Source: Sphaerisporangium rubeum (GTDB lineage Bacteria; Actinomycetota; Actinomycetes; Streptosporangiales; Streptosporangiaceae). Taken from it: 64,000 nt of DNA. Each line of letters begins with the position of its first letter. Positions within the stretch are counted from its first letter, which is position 1. The position numbers and the translations under genes were made by a program. Location: NCBI RefSeq assembly GCF_014207705.1, contig NZ_JACHIU010000001.1:6936501-7000500 (forward strand), written 5' to 3'. The notes under the pieces are model-generated. The model searched no databases and was not told where the DNA came from. It saw nothing but the letters and a program-made list of their open reading frames with translations. Positions 38,766 through 46,201 of this stretch are shown here, one piece after another.

Positions 38766-39563
38766 GTGCAACGACTCGCGCTCTTTGACCTAGACAACAC
38801 CCTTGTGGACCTTGACGAGGGGTTCCGGGCATGGGTCGAAGAGTTCGCCGGCGCGCATGGCCTGGGGTCCGAAGAGGTCGATTGGCTGATCGCTCTTGAC
38901 CGCCAGGGTTTCCCCCATCGAGAGGTGTTCTTTGCCAAGATCCGTGAGCGCTTCACACTGCCAGATTCAGTTGAGGAACTTTGGAGCCGCTATCGGAGGC
39001 GCATGCCGTACCTCGTGCGCTGTAAGCCCGAAGTTCTGGACAGCCTGGCCCGGCTACGGGCGTCAGGGTGGCGCGTAGCGATCGTGACCAACGGCACGGC
39101 AGACAACCAGCTCGGGAAGATCCAGCAAACAGGGCTTGTCGAAGCAGTCGATGCCTACGCGCTGTCGGGAGTCGAGGGCATCCGCAAACCCGATGTCGCC
39201 CTGTTCGGCATCGCGGCCGCGCGATGCGGCATGACTCTCGCCGGGGGCGGTTGGGTGATCGGTGACAACCTAACCACCGACATCGCCGGCGGACGCGCCG
39301 CGGGTCTCCGGACTATCTGGATCGACGGGGGAACCTACCCGGGCGTCGACCACCAGTCCGACCACGCGGTCACGGATGTACTCCAGGCCATTGAGATCTT
39401 GCAGGCGACGGGAGATGACGACGGTATCGCACATGGCAGCAACGTCAGCGCTAAGGCATACGGAACGCCCGTAGGCGAGACGCCCAATATGCAGGCAATG
39501 ATCAAGAGCCGGGACGACAGCCACAGATGCGTTTCGGCAGGTCAAGGGGAGATCCGGCAGTGA
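38766..39563 (+). CDS. HAD-family phosphatase, copy 2
   Basis: This is a 265-residue protein from GTG 38766, chosen because it aligns with the GTGCAACG start of copy 1. Motifs FDLDNTL, IVTNGTADNQ, GIRKPDVALF, VIGDNLTTDIAGGRAAGL are complete. The last 45 residues (from about DDDGIAHGSNV) have no counterpart in copy 1 and run up to the att site, so they may be read-through of element-end DNA. It is the last gene of AICE-2. Confidence 0.85.
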   Translation: MQRLALFDLDNTLVDLDEGFRAWVEEFAGAHGLGSEEVDWLIALDRQGFPHREVFFAKIRERFTLPDSVEELWSRYRRRMPYLVRCKPEVLDSLARLRASGWRVAIVTNGTADNQLGKIQQTGLVEAVDAYALSGVEGIRKPDVALFGIAAARCGMTLAGGGWVIGDNLTTDIAGGRAAGLRTIWIDGGTYPGVDHQSDHAVTDVLQAIEILQATGDDDGIAHGSNVSAKAYGTPVGETPNMQAMIKSRDDSHRCVSAGQGEIRQ

Positions 39564-39571
39564 GAGACACT

Positions 39572-39617
39572 GCTCTCCTAAAGCGGGTGCCGCAGGTTCG
39601 AATCCTGCCGGGGGCAC
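39572..39617 (+). other. Right att of AICE-2 / left att of degenerate AICE-3
   Basis: 46 bases identical to the tRNA-Arg 3' end (908-954 without the first base). It is followed, as in both intact elements, by arm-like repeats, a terminator hairpin and an integrase gene on the minus strand. Confidence 0.92.
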
Positions 39618-39680
39618 TTTCCTGACCAGCCATCTAGCCCTCTACCAGGGCATCCCTTGATCACTGCTGAGTGATCTACG

Positions 39681-39739
39681 GCAGCCGTAGGCCGCCGTAC
39701 GCAGTCGTAGGTCAATGATCGCGAACCATGTGCGAACCA
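39681..39739 (+). promoter_or_regulatory. Probable integrase arm-type sites, AICE-3 relic
   Basis: GCAGCCGTAGG, CGCCGTACG and GCAGTCGTAGGTCA (39681-39714), then GCGAACCA twice 11 bp apart (39721, 39732). Same plan as the other two elements, with a third 8-bp word. Confidence 0.6.
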
Positions 39740-39780
39740 GCATCCGGGACGTTTCCGCAGGTCACCTCTGGAAAGCGAAA

Positions 39781-39802
39781 GGCCCCGGGATGTCCCGGGG
39801 CC
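39781..39802 (-). terminator. Hairpin terminator after truncated int (AICE-3)
   Basis: Perfect stem GGCCCCGGG/CCCGGGGCC around ATGT, 20 bp past the integrase stop. Confidence 0.78.
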
Positions 39803-39822
39803 GTGGTTCGCAAGGCTGTGGA

Positions 39823-40720
39823 TCACTCGTCGAGAGCTTCGGAGATCTTGCCGTTGGCGCGCGCCTGCTGCCCTTCGATGCACTTGGCGTAGACCCGCAG
39901 CAGCACGTCAACGCTGTGACCGGCCCGCTCTGCCACCTCAGTAGCCGGTACCCCTGCATTCAGCCAGAGCGAGACGGCCGCGTGCCGAAGGTCGTACGGC
40001 CGAGCCGCCAGCGGTGAGACCACCTGCTCAGCCGTGAAGGCCGCCCGGCGTGCCTGCTGCCAGACACCCGAGTACGCCGAGGAGGAGAACGGCCGACCCT
40101 TGGCCGTCCGGAACAGACGACCGTCAGCAGCAACACCGTAGCGATCGAGATGCGACCGCAGGATCGCGACCAGGACAGGAGGGATGGGAACCAGCCGAGT
40201 CTCATCCTTGGCCCGGTGCTTGAGGCCCCGAGAGTCGTGAGTCTCCCCCGAATTGGTCCATCTCTTGTTGGCCTGTGGCCGCGCCTTCTCGACCGTCAGC
40301 AGACCCCAGCCCTGTTCAGGAAGGTCACAGTTCTGCCGACGCAGGCCCGCGGCTTCCTCAGGCCGAAGCGCCGCGTAGTACATACAAGAGAACATGCCAT
40401 GCAGCCGCCGGCCCCGAGTCCGGCCGATCGCTGGGACGGCCGCGAGTAGCGCACGGGCCTGTTCGGGGTTGACGACGGTACGAGGATCGACGCCACCGGC
40501 GACCTTTGGCGGAGTCCACTTGATTGCGTGCAGCGGGTTGGCTGGCAGTTCTTTCTGCTCCACGGCGAGTTCCAGCAGGGAATGCAGGACTTCCCTCTTA
40601 CGGCGCACCGTGTTGGCCGCGGCCTCGTGGCCGTCGAATGTCACCGTGATTGCGTCCAGCGCGGTCCGCGCCACCCGAGGCTCCTGGAGATTCACCAGCG
40701 GCAGCGTGAACCGCGCCGGG
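39823..40720 (-). pseudogene. Integrase, N-terminally truncated (AICE-3)
   Basis: About 299 residues of an AICE integrase from LPLVNLQEPRVARTALDAIT to the end, including ALRPEEAAGLRR, YDLRHAAVSLWL, AGHSVDVL and the Tyr of RVYAKCIEG. The first 165 residues of the family (arm-binding domain) are replaced by unrelated sequence. In another frame that sequence begins with a ribosome site and GTG 40826 and encodes a membrane segment (WLFAVLSVVLLASGFGVI), so a membrane-protein gene was joined to the integrase by recombination. The catalytic half is intact, but the protein should not bind arm sites. It resembles the AICE-1 integrase most. Confidence 0.85.
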
Positions 40721-41033
40721 CAGGCAAGGAAGGCAATACAAGATCGGTGATGACACCGAAACCGGACGCCAGTAACACCACCGAAAGAACCGCGAACAGC
40801 CAGATTTGAGCACGCTGAAGACGCACGCCACATCCTCCGAAAAGCCCCGTTAACCAGCGGCACCGCGCCCAGCGGCCCCCGTAAATCCTGCATAAAGCAG
40901 GCCAAACGCACTCATATTCATCAGCGTAAGCAAATCTGTCAATGCCGAGATCGTCAGCCAGGGACTACGGCGAGTTATCTCACAAAGTCAACAGCCAGTT
41001 ACATAGCTGCTCGAACATAGTTGGTGTCGATCG

Positions 41034-41450
41034 TTAACGCGGTCCTCGGAGGCTGCTGCGGCAATGGCCTTCGTCAGCAATGTGATCCCTCGCCGAAGGG
41101 ATGTAGCCGAAGATGAGACCACTCGGTCCGGTGCCGGCGATCCGGTATGGGCGGATGCCGTGTATGCCGAGTCCGTGCCGCGCGGCGAGCAGCTCGACCG
41201 CTCCGTGGCCAGCCGCCGCGTGGTGGCCCAGGGTCAGCTCGGCGTGCACACGTCGGGCCCCGTAGGTGCCGCGGGAGCGCTGGTGGATCTGCCTGATCAG
41301 GTCGGTCAGCCAGGCGTGCCGGATGGCCCGCGGCGAGGGCGGCCGGTGCCGCCAGGCGTAGTAGCCGGACACCGAGACCTGAAGGACGCGGCAGGCGATC
41401 TCGACGGAGATGCCTTCGCCGGCCATCACCGCGACGGCCTCGAACCGCAT
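41034..41450 (-). pseudogene. IS3-family OrfB, truncated
   Basis: The frame MRFEAVAVMAGEGISVEIAC, SVSGYYAWRHRPPSPRAIRH, RSRGTYGARRVHAELTLG is the start of an IS3 OrfB (HTH_21 part). The sequence then runs into unrelated residues and stops after 138 codons, so the DDE catalytic domain is missing and the element cannot move by itself. It lies in the -1 frame relative to OrfA, as usual for IS3 frameshifting. Confidence 0.8.
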
Positions 41451-41731
41451 TTTGGGGGTACCACCTGGCGGACCAGCTCGATCGCCCGGCGAGTGGCCTG
41501 CAGTTCGGTCTCCAACTCGGCGATGCGCCGCTTGGCCGCGACCAGCTCGACCTTCTCCGTGCTGGTCAACCCTGGCTCCAGGCCGCGGTCGATGCGATCC
41601 TGCCGCCGCCAGGTGTAGATCGTCTGAGTGCTGATGTCCAGGTCGCGCGCCAGGTCGGTGACCTTGCGTCCAGACGCGATCAGGTCCAGTACCTTCCGGC
41701 GGAACTCCGGCGGATAGCCGCGCCGTCCCAT
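41426..41731 (-). CDS. IS3-family OrfA (transposase DNA-binding protein)
   Basis: This 101-residue protein (RRGYPPEFRRKVLDLIASGR, DISTQTIYTWRRQDRIDRG) ends in a leucine-zipper-like helix (ELVAAKRRIAELETELQATR). It is the intact first ORF of the truncated IS3 element. The likely inverted-repeat end (GGGTTCTGTGGAGG on the minus strand) lies just upstream near 41780. Confidence 0.85.
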   Translation of the reverse strand: MGRRGYPPEFRRKVLDLIASGRKVTDLARDLDISTQTIYTWRRQDRIDRGLEPGLTSTEKVELVAAKRRIAELETELQATRRAIELVRQVVPPKCGSRPSR

Positions 41732-41918
41732 GCCACTCTTCCCTCAACAAGCGGCACAAGAATCTAACAACCTACCTCCACAGAACCCGGGGAACACCAG
41801 AGCCTCCGTCAGACCCGGAGCGGTCCATAATGCCGACCCTGCGCGACACGGGCGGTGATCCGCCCGGTGACACGAATGCGGGCACCCTGCATCGGCCAGC
41901 GGACGTCTGTCGAGCCGA

Positions 41919-42749
41919 TCAGCCGATCGTCTCCTCGTGCATGCTGCGGCCCAGGCCAGTGAGGGATATCAGGCCGTGCATGTCGTGTATGGCGATCCGT
42001 CGGTAACCCGTGCCGATAATCCCCTCGCGTCGTAACCGAGCCAGTTCCTTGTGCACGCTTGGTTCGGTCGCGCCCACGAGCGCTGCCAACTCTGGCTGGG
42101 TGAGCGCTACACCGATCACGATGTCGTCCTCGACTGCCTCCCCATATGCGGTCGCGAGTTCGAAGAGAACACGTGCCAGCCGAGTCTGGACCCGGAAATT
42201 CGGCACCTCGATACGACTTTGCGTCACCGCCCTTAGCTTCCCGACGACGGCGCGATGGACGGCCAGCGATAGGTCGGAGTCCTTCCGTAGGAGCTTGATG
42301 AAGGTGGGCTGGGACAGTCTGCGAACCAGTACCGGACCGGCAGCTGTGATCGTCGCTGATCGTGGCCGGCCATCCAAACTGGAGAACTCGCCCACCAAGT
42401 CGCCACCTGCACGGATCGCGAGCAAGACCACGCTGCCGTTCTCCGTGGTGGCGGTGACCTTCACGCAGCCATCGATCAGCACACAGACGTCGGTAGAGCG
42501 GTCTCCCTCCACGATCAAATTCTCCCCCGCCGCGAATTGACGTGGGACGCCACTGTCAAGGAGCCTGACTCTGGAGAGCTGATTGAGACTGCCGAGCAAA
42601 GTTCCCGAAGGCCACCTGCCCGATTTGACAGGGACCTTTCCCACTCTGGACCGAGTGAGATCCCCAGCCGTCGCGGTGCTGCGGTCGTCGGCGAGCGGAA
42701 CGCGGCCACTACCAGTCACCGCCGGTTCCGGGTATGTGGGTCCGGCCAT
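41919..42749 (-). CDS. Crp/Fnr-family transcription regulator
   Basis: This is a 276-residue protein; the first 50 residues are probably a long leader, so a later start is possible. The cNMP-binding fold is seen in RQFAAGENLIVEGDRSTDVC, VLIDGCVKV, GGDLVGEFSSLDGRPRSATI. The C-terminal winged helix is LTQPELAALVGATEPSVHKE LARLRREG. There is no Cys cluster, so it is CRP-like rather than FNR-like. A small membrane protein gene starts upstream on the same strand. Whether it belongs to a mobile element or the chromosome is unclear. Confidence 0.85.
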   Translation of the reverse strand: MAGPTYPEPAVTGSGRVPLADDRSTATAGDLTRSRVGKVPVKSGRWPSGTLLGSLNQLSRVRLLDSGVPRQFAAGENLIVEGDRSTDVCVLIDGCVKVTATTENGSVVLLAIRAGGDLVGEFSSLDGRPRSATITAAGPVLVRRLSQPTFIKLLRKDSDLSLAVHRAVVGKLRAVTQSRIEVPNFRVQTRLARVLFELATAYGEAVEDDIVIGVALTQPELAALVGATEPSVHKELARLRREGIIGTGYRRIAIHDMHGLISLTGLGRSMHEETIG

Positions 42750-42756
42750 GCTCAGG

Positions 42757-42942
42757 TCATCCGCCGTACAACGCGTACAGAACCGCCGGGAAGGCGATGA
42801 TCAGGCTGGCTATGGCGGCCAGTACGCCCGCTAGCCGTGTGTGTGTAGATGTGCTCAGTGTGCGTACTACGTAACCGATGAGGACGAATAACGCCAAGGT
42901 CACCAGGACTCCGGCCATCATCATCGAGGAAGGTTGTTGCAT
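42757..42942 (-). CDS. Small two-pass membrane protein
   Basis: This 61-residue protein starts at ATG 42942 with AAGGAG upstream. Two hydrophobic segments (MAGVLVTLALFVLIGYVV; AGVLAAIASLIIAFPAVLYAL) are separated by a short polar loop (TLSTSTHTR). It lies 7 bp before the Crp/Fnr frame and is likely co-transcribed. No family recognised. Confidence 0.7.
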   Translation of the reverse strand: MQQPSSMMMAGVLVTLALFVLIGYVVRTLSTSTHTRLAGVLAAIASLIIAFPAVLYALYGG

Positions 42943-43125
42943 CGAGCGTCTCCTTGCCGATCTCATGGCTGGGATGTGGACTTGCCAGCAACCGGCACGC
43001 TGAGAGACGAAGGTGGAGCCCTACGTGGGCTTCAGTGGAAGCCTCTGTCCCTGCGCTGACCGGTAGCCAAGTTGATCGCGACGGTAACTCACGCTGGCGC
43101 ACTAGAAGAAGGGCCGGAGGCAGAT

Positions 43126-43145
43126 CTCTAACCAAATGGTTAGAG
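43126..43145. promoter_or_regulatory. Inverted repeat upstream of small membrane protein
   Basis: CTCTAACCA and TGGTTAGAG face each other around AA. It lies 180 bp before the start at 42942 and could be an operator or a terminator. The stretch 42943-43430 holds no gene I can support. Confidence 0.45.
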
Positions 43146-43429
43146 GAACGACGAAAGGACGGCCCTACGGGCTTCCACCCCCGAAACAGACCGCCTTTCG
43201 TCCGGCGCCACATCCCAGCCAGGGATACAGACGCCCGAACAGGACATTAGCCCGGGGGAGCAGCGGTGGAACCCATTGCATTACGGGATTGCCCATGATC
43301 CTTTTGCATGGTGCTCTGTCTAGGCCGCTGTGTCGCTCCGTCCCGCCTAGAGTTCCTCAAGGGAGGTCTGCCCACGGCCCGCGCGAGGCGACCTGACCCT
43401 GCCACCCTCATCGCCGCCCACCGTCCGCC

Positions 43430-43743
43430 AGGCCACCGGCTGGACCACGGCCTGCCCCGACCTCGCCGCCGTCCGCGACCACGTCCGAGCCTTCGCCGAC
43501 ATGATGATGAACCTCCGTGGCGGCGACCTTGAGCAGTTGATGAACCAGGTCCTGGCCGATGACCTGCCGCAACTGCACTCCTTCGTCATCGGCTTACGCG
43601 GCGACCTCAACGCCGCCCTGACCCTATCTCACAGCTCAGGAAAGGTCGAAGGCCACGTCAACCGCGTCAAGATGCTCAAACGCCAGATGTACGGCCGGGC
43701 CAACCTCGACCTCCTGCGCAAACGCGTCCTCCTCGCCGACTGA
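43430..43743 (+). pseudogene. ISL3-family transposase, C-terminal remnant
   Basis: The frame reads CPDLAAVRDHVRAFADMMMN, LPQLHSFVIGLRGDLNAALT, SSGKVEGHVNRVKMLKRQMY and LDLLRKRVLLAD, the typical ISL3 transposase C-terminus (the SSGxVEGHVNRxKxLKRQMYGR signature). The N-terminal zinc finger and most of the catalytic domain are missing. Confidence 0.85.
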
Positions 43744-43799
43744 CGAGGGTCAACCTCACGAAATCAGTGCCAGAACCCACATTCACGCGTCGTCGACAC

Positions 43800-43893
43800 C
43801 ACCAGTTTCACAGCGTCGAGTAGGGCCCGCGCCTGAACCGGGCTGATCACTGTACGGGGGTCGACGGCACCGACAGCTTTTGGAGGCTGAACC
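43800..43893 (-). pseudogene. Fragment of a fourth AICE integrase
   Basis: On the minus strand the frame reads PPKAVGAVDPRTVISPVQAR then ALLDAV, matching the segment PPKVAGGVDPRTVVNPEQAR/ALLAAV of the integrases above. Only about 30 codons remain. It ends at about 43893, where sequence resembling the end of an IS3 element begins, so an insertion cut it. Confidence 0.8.
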
Positions 43894-43987
43894 ACGCCAG
43901 GTTTCGTGGAGACTCTGATGTGCCCCGGCTTCGGGGGGGTCGTCTTGCTGGAATCCTCGGGTCGTTGATCACGAGGAGAGGCGACAA

Positions 43988-44270
43988 GTGCCCCGAAGTT
44001 ATCCCCCCGAGTTCCGCCGCAGGGTGCTCGACCTGGTCAGGTCCGGCCGTCCCGGTCCGGCAGGTGGCGGCGGATCTGGGCATGCCTGGCCAGACCATCT
44101 ACGTCTGGTTGCGTCAAGAGCGCATCGATGCCGGCCTGGAGCCGGACTTGAGCTCTGCTGATCACGTCGAGCTTGTGGCTGCGCGGCGGCGGATCGCGCA
44201 ACTGGAGGTCGAACTGGCCGTTACCCGGCGGGCCATGGAACTGGTGAAAGAGGCGCCAGCAGCAACGTCC
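43988..44270 (+). pseudogene. IS3-family OrfA remnant with frameshift
   Basis: GTG 43988 begins VPRSYPPEFRRRVLDLVRSG in one frame. After about 44050 the homology continues in another (VRQVAADLGMPGQTIYVWLR, RIDAGLEPDLSSADHVELVA, ELVKE). A one-base change has therefore broken the gene. OrfB is absent. Confidence 0.8.
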
Positions 44271-44373
44271 CACACGTCGACGCATCGGCGGCACCGTCCA
44301 TACGCGCCTGACCACAGCCGCGATCAGTCAAGCAGGATGATTGGTCCGCCTAAAGCGGACGCTTGTTCTCGTC

Positions 44374-44691
44374 TCAACGAGGGCTCAGCGATACAGCAAA
44401 TTGGTTTGCTTCCACCTGCTCTATGGTGAGTGCCGGCGGCTTTCCCTTGGGCCACGGGGCAAGACCTTGCTTGATCAGCCACTGACCGATGTCTCGGCTT
44501 CGGAGTTCGGTGCAGCCTCGCCAGAAGAACGGCGCGATAGGAAGTATGACAACTTGGTCACCTTCTAGCTTCAAGATCACGATACGCCAGCTTGGGTTGA
44601 AGAGCCGATCTCGATCCGCCTTCGAGATTCGTAGTCCGTAGCCCGAGCCGTTGGGATGGTGGCTACCGTTGTTCCACCCAGTGACACGCAT
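44374..44691 (-). CDS. Conserved small hypothetical protein
   Basis: This 105-residue protein starts at ATG 44691 with GGAG eight bases upstream; the frame's extension to 44805 runs through a repeat and is unlikely. It contains MRVTGWNNGSHHPNGSGYGL, DRDRLFNPSWRIVILKLEGD, PFFWRGCTELRSRDIGQWLI and PWPKGKPPALTIEQV. The conserved Trp/Gly pattern suggests a real family, often found near mobile or defence genes, but I cannot name it. Confidence 0.7.
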   Translation of the reverse strand: MRVTGWNNGSHHPNGSGYGLRISKADRDRLFNPSWRIVILKLEGDQVVILPIAPFFWRGCTELRSRDIGQWLIKQGLAPWPKGKPPALTIEQVEANQFAVSLSPR

Positions 44692-44742
44692 GGCGTTCTC
44701 CGTCCTCCGCCTGGTCTCAAGGTGCCACGCCAGCGGGAAGAC

Positions 44743-45050
44743 GTACAGTAGGAAAGTACAGCAACAGGCCGACCTACACCTCAACCGACATCCGCCAACA
44801 CACATCCGAGCAGGGCGAGTAGCTCACTACGTCGTGGCTGGCTCCCGTTTGCAAGCAGGCGCTCAACGCCGGGAAGTGACAATGGCGCGGGCAGGACCAG
44901 AAGCCCCGTGTGTTGTTGAAATCGGGTGGACTGCCGAATTGTTCTTGTATTGATCTTCAAGGCGGCGCTCCGCGCCGCGTGACCCTGCGTACGCTCGGCG
45001 GCCGGGCTGCGGCCTGGCCGCTGGCGACTCCGGGTCACGGCGCACGACGA
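44743..45050. repeat. Composite repeat: GTACAGCA element C4 plus GC-rich block B2
   Basis: Second copy of 35479-35785: GTACAG(T/C)A at 44743 and 44756, GAGCAGGGCGAGTAGCTCA, CTACGTCGTGGCTGGCTCCC, TTTGCAAGCAGGCGCTCAAC, CTGCCGAATTGTTCTTGT, then the block from 44958. It fills most of the gap 44692-45288, in which I see no gene. Confidence 0.65.
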
Positions 45051-45288
45051 CGGTTACGCCCACTCTCCTCGCTGTCGATTGTCGCGGTCCCACCCTGGGT
45101 TTGGCGGCTACGAGGAGGACGGGAGAGAACTAGGGGCGGTGGATTACTGCCGTGGACAGCAGCAAGCTCGTTGACCTCGATCACGTGCCATAAGCCTGCG
45201 TTCCGCCAACGATCCCATACGGAACGGAAGATTGACTGGCGGAAACGGCATGCCGCCGACAGACTAGAGGTGGCTCGAAGGAGGGATC

Positions 45289-45795
45289 ATGGATATAGAC
45301 CTCAGTGTCCTTGGCCAGCGAATCATGCTACGAGATCTTCACGTTTCCCCTAGAAGCCGACCCTATTTGATCATTGCCAGACAATGTGGGTTTGCACTCG
45401 ACGCGCGACTACACCATGAACTCGGTAGCTCTCCACTCCTATGGCCGCCGCACGCGTTTCCGCACCAGCTTTGGTATCTGCGTCCACGTCGTTTAAGTGG
45501 AGAGACGATTATCCAATCAGTGGCGCATAAATTCGCGTTGGAGGAATCACGTAAGGATGGACAAGACTTGGCCATGTCGCAGAAGAATGGGGAGGCTTGG
45601 CAACGATGGCGACTGGAGCCATCCGCTGACGGTGTCGCGTACTTCATTCGTTCCGTGTGCAATGATCGATATCTCACGATCTACGGCACTTCCGAACCGG
45701 TGACCCCAGGGTGGGGCCCTTGGTTGGAGAGAGAGAAGAGAGAAGATCTCTCACAGCAATGGATTCTGGCCATCCCTCGACGTCGCTTTCCATGA
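45289..45795 (+). CDS. RICIN / beta-trefoil lectin-like protein
   Basis: This 168-residue protein starts at ATG 45289 with GAAGGAGG upstream. It shows repeated QxW-like elements: HQLWYLRPRRLSGETIIQSV, KFALEES, AWQRWRLEPSADGVAYFIRS, RYLTIYG and QQWILA. This is a beta-trefoil carbohydrate-binding pattern. There is no signal peptide, so it acts in the cytoplasm or is a fragment of a larger protein. Low GC relative to the chromosome suggests transfer. The ligand is unknown. Confidence 0.75.
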   Translation: MDIDLSVLGQRIMLRDLHVSPRSRPYLIIARQCGFALDARLHHELGSSPLLWPPHAFPHQLWYLRPRRLSGETIIQSVAHKFALEESRKDGQDLAMSQKNGEAWQRWRLEPSADGVAYFIRSVCNDRYLTIYGTSEPVTPGWGPWLEREKREDLSQQWILAIPRRRFP

Positions 45796-45843
45796 CTTAG
45801 TTATCCTGGTCGCTGTCAACAACGCTTCGCGCAGAGGACACAG

Positions 45844-45965
45844 GGTTGCAATCTAGGTTGCAGTTCAGTGTGGTCCAGGGCGCTTCAAGATGGACCGCAC
45901 GTACCCGCTGACCTGCATCGAACTGTCTGGAACCATGATCGTCCGAGCTTTCAATCCGCAGGTCA
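45844..45965. repeat. GGTTGCA repeat element, copy D2
   Basis: GGTTGCA at 45844 and 45856, then ACCCGCTGACCTGCAT and CTGTCTGGAACCATGATCG. Same order and spacing as 38576-38700. The stretch 45796-46201 holds nothing else I can identify; it may mark the right limit of the mobile region. Confidence 0.65.
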
Positions 45966-46201
45966 TCGGCGGCCCGCAGCGGACAGCGGCCGCTGTGACC
46001 CGGCATCTGCCGAGCGTGGATGCGGCGCCGGCTGGAGATCTGGGATGTCGGCGACGAGCATGATCGGCCCGTCCGTTTGCTTCTTTCGCCATGCCATGGG
46101 CGTTTCGTGTCTTGCAGCTGAGGTTTGCGCGGTTTTGGTGGTGAGTCTCCCCAGGAGCGGCAAGGAGTCGCCATGGGGGGTGTGCGTCTGGTCGTGAGGG
46201 G

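Noticed and set aside
41034-41759. Intact IS3 transposase
   Set aside because: OrfB stops after the HTH_21 part and the DDE domain is missing, so the element is truncated.
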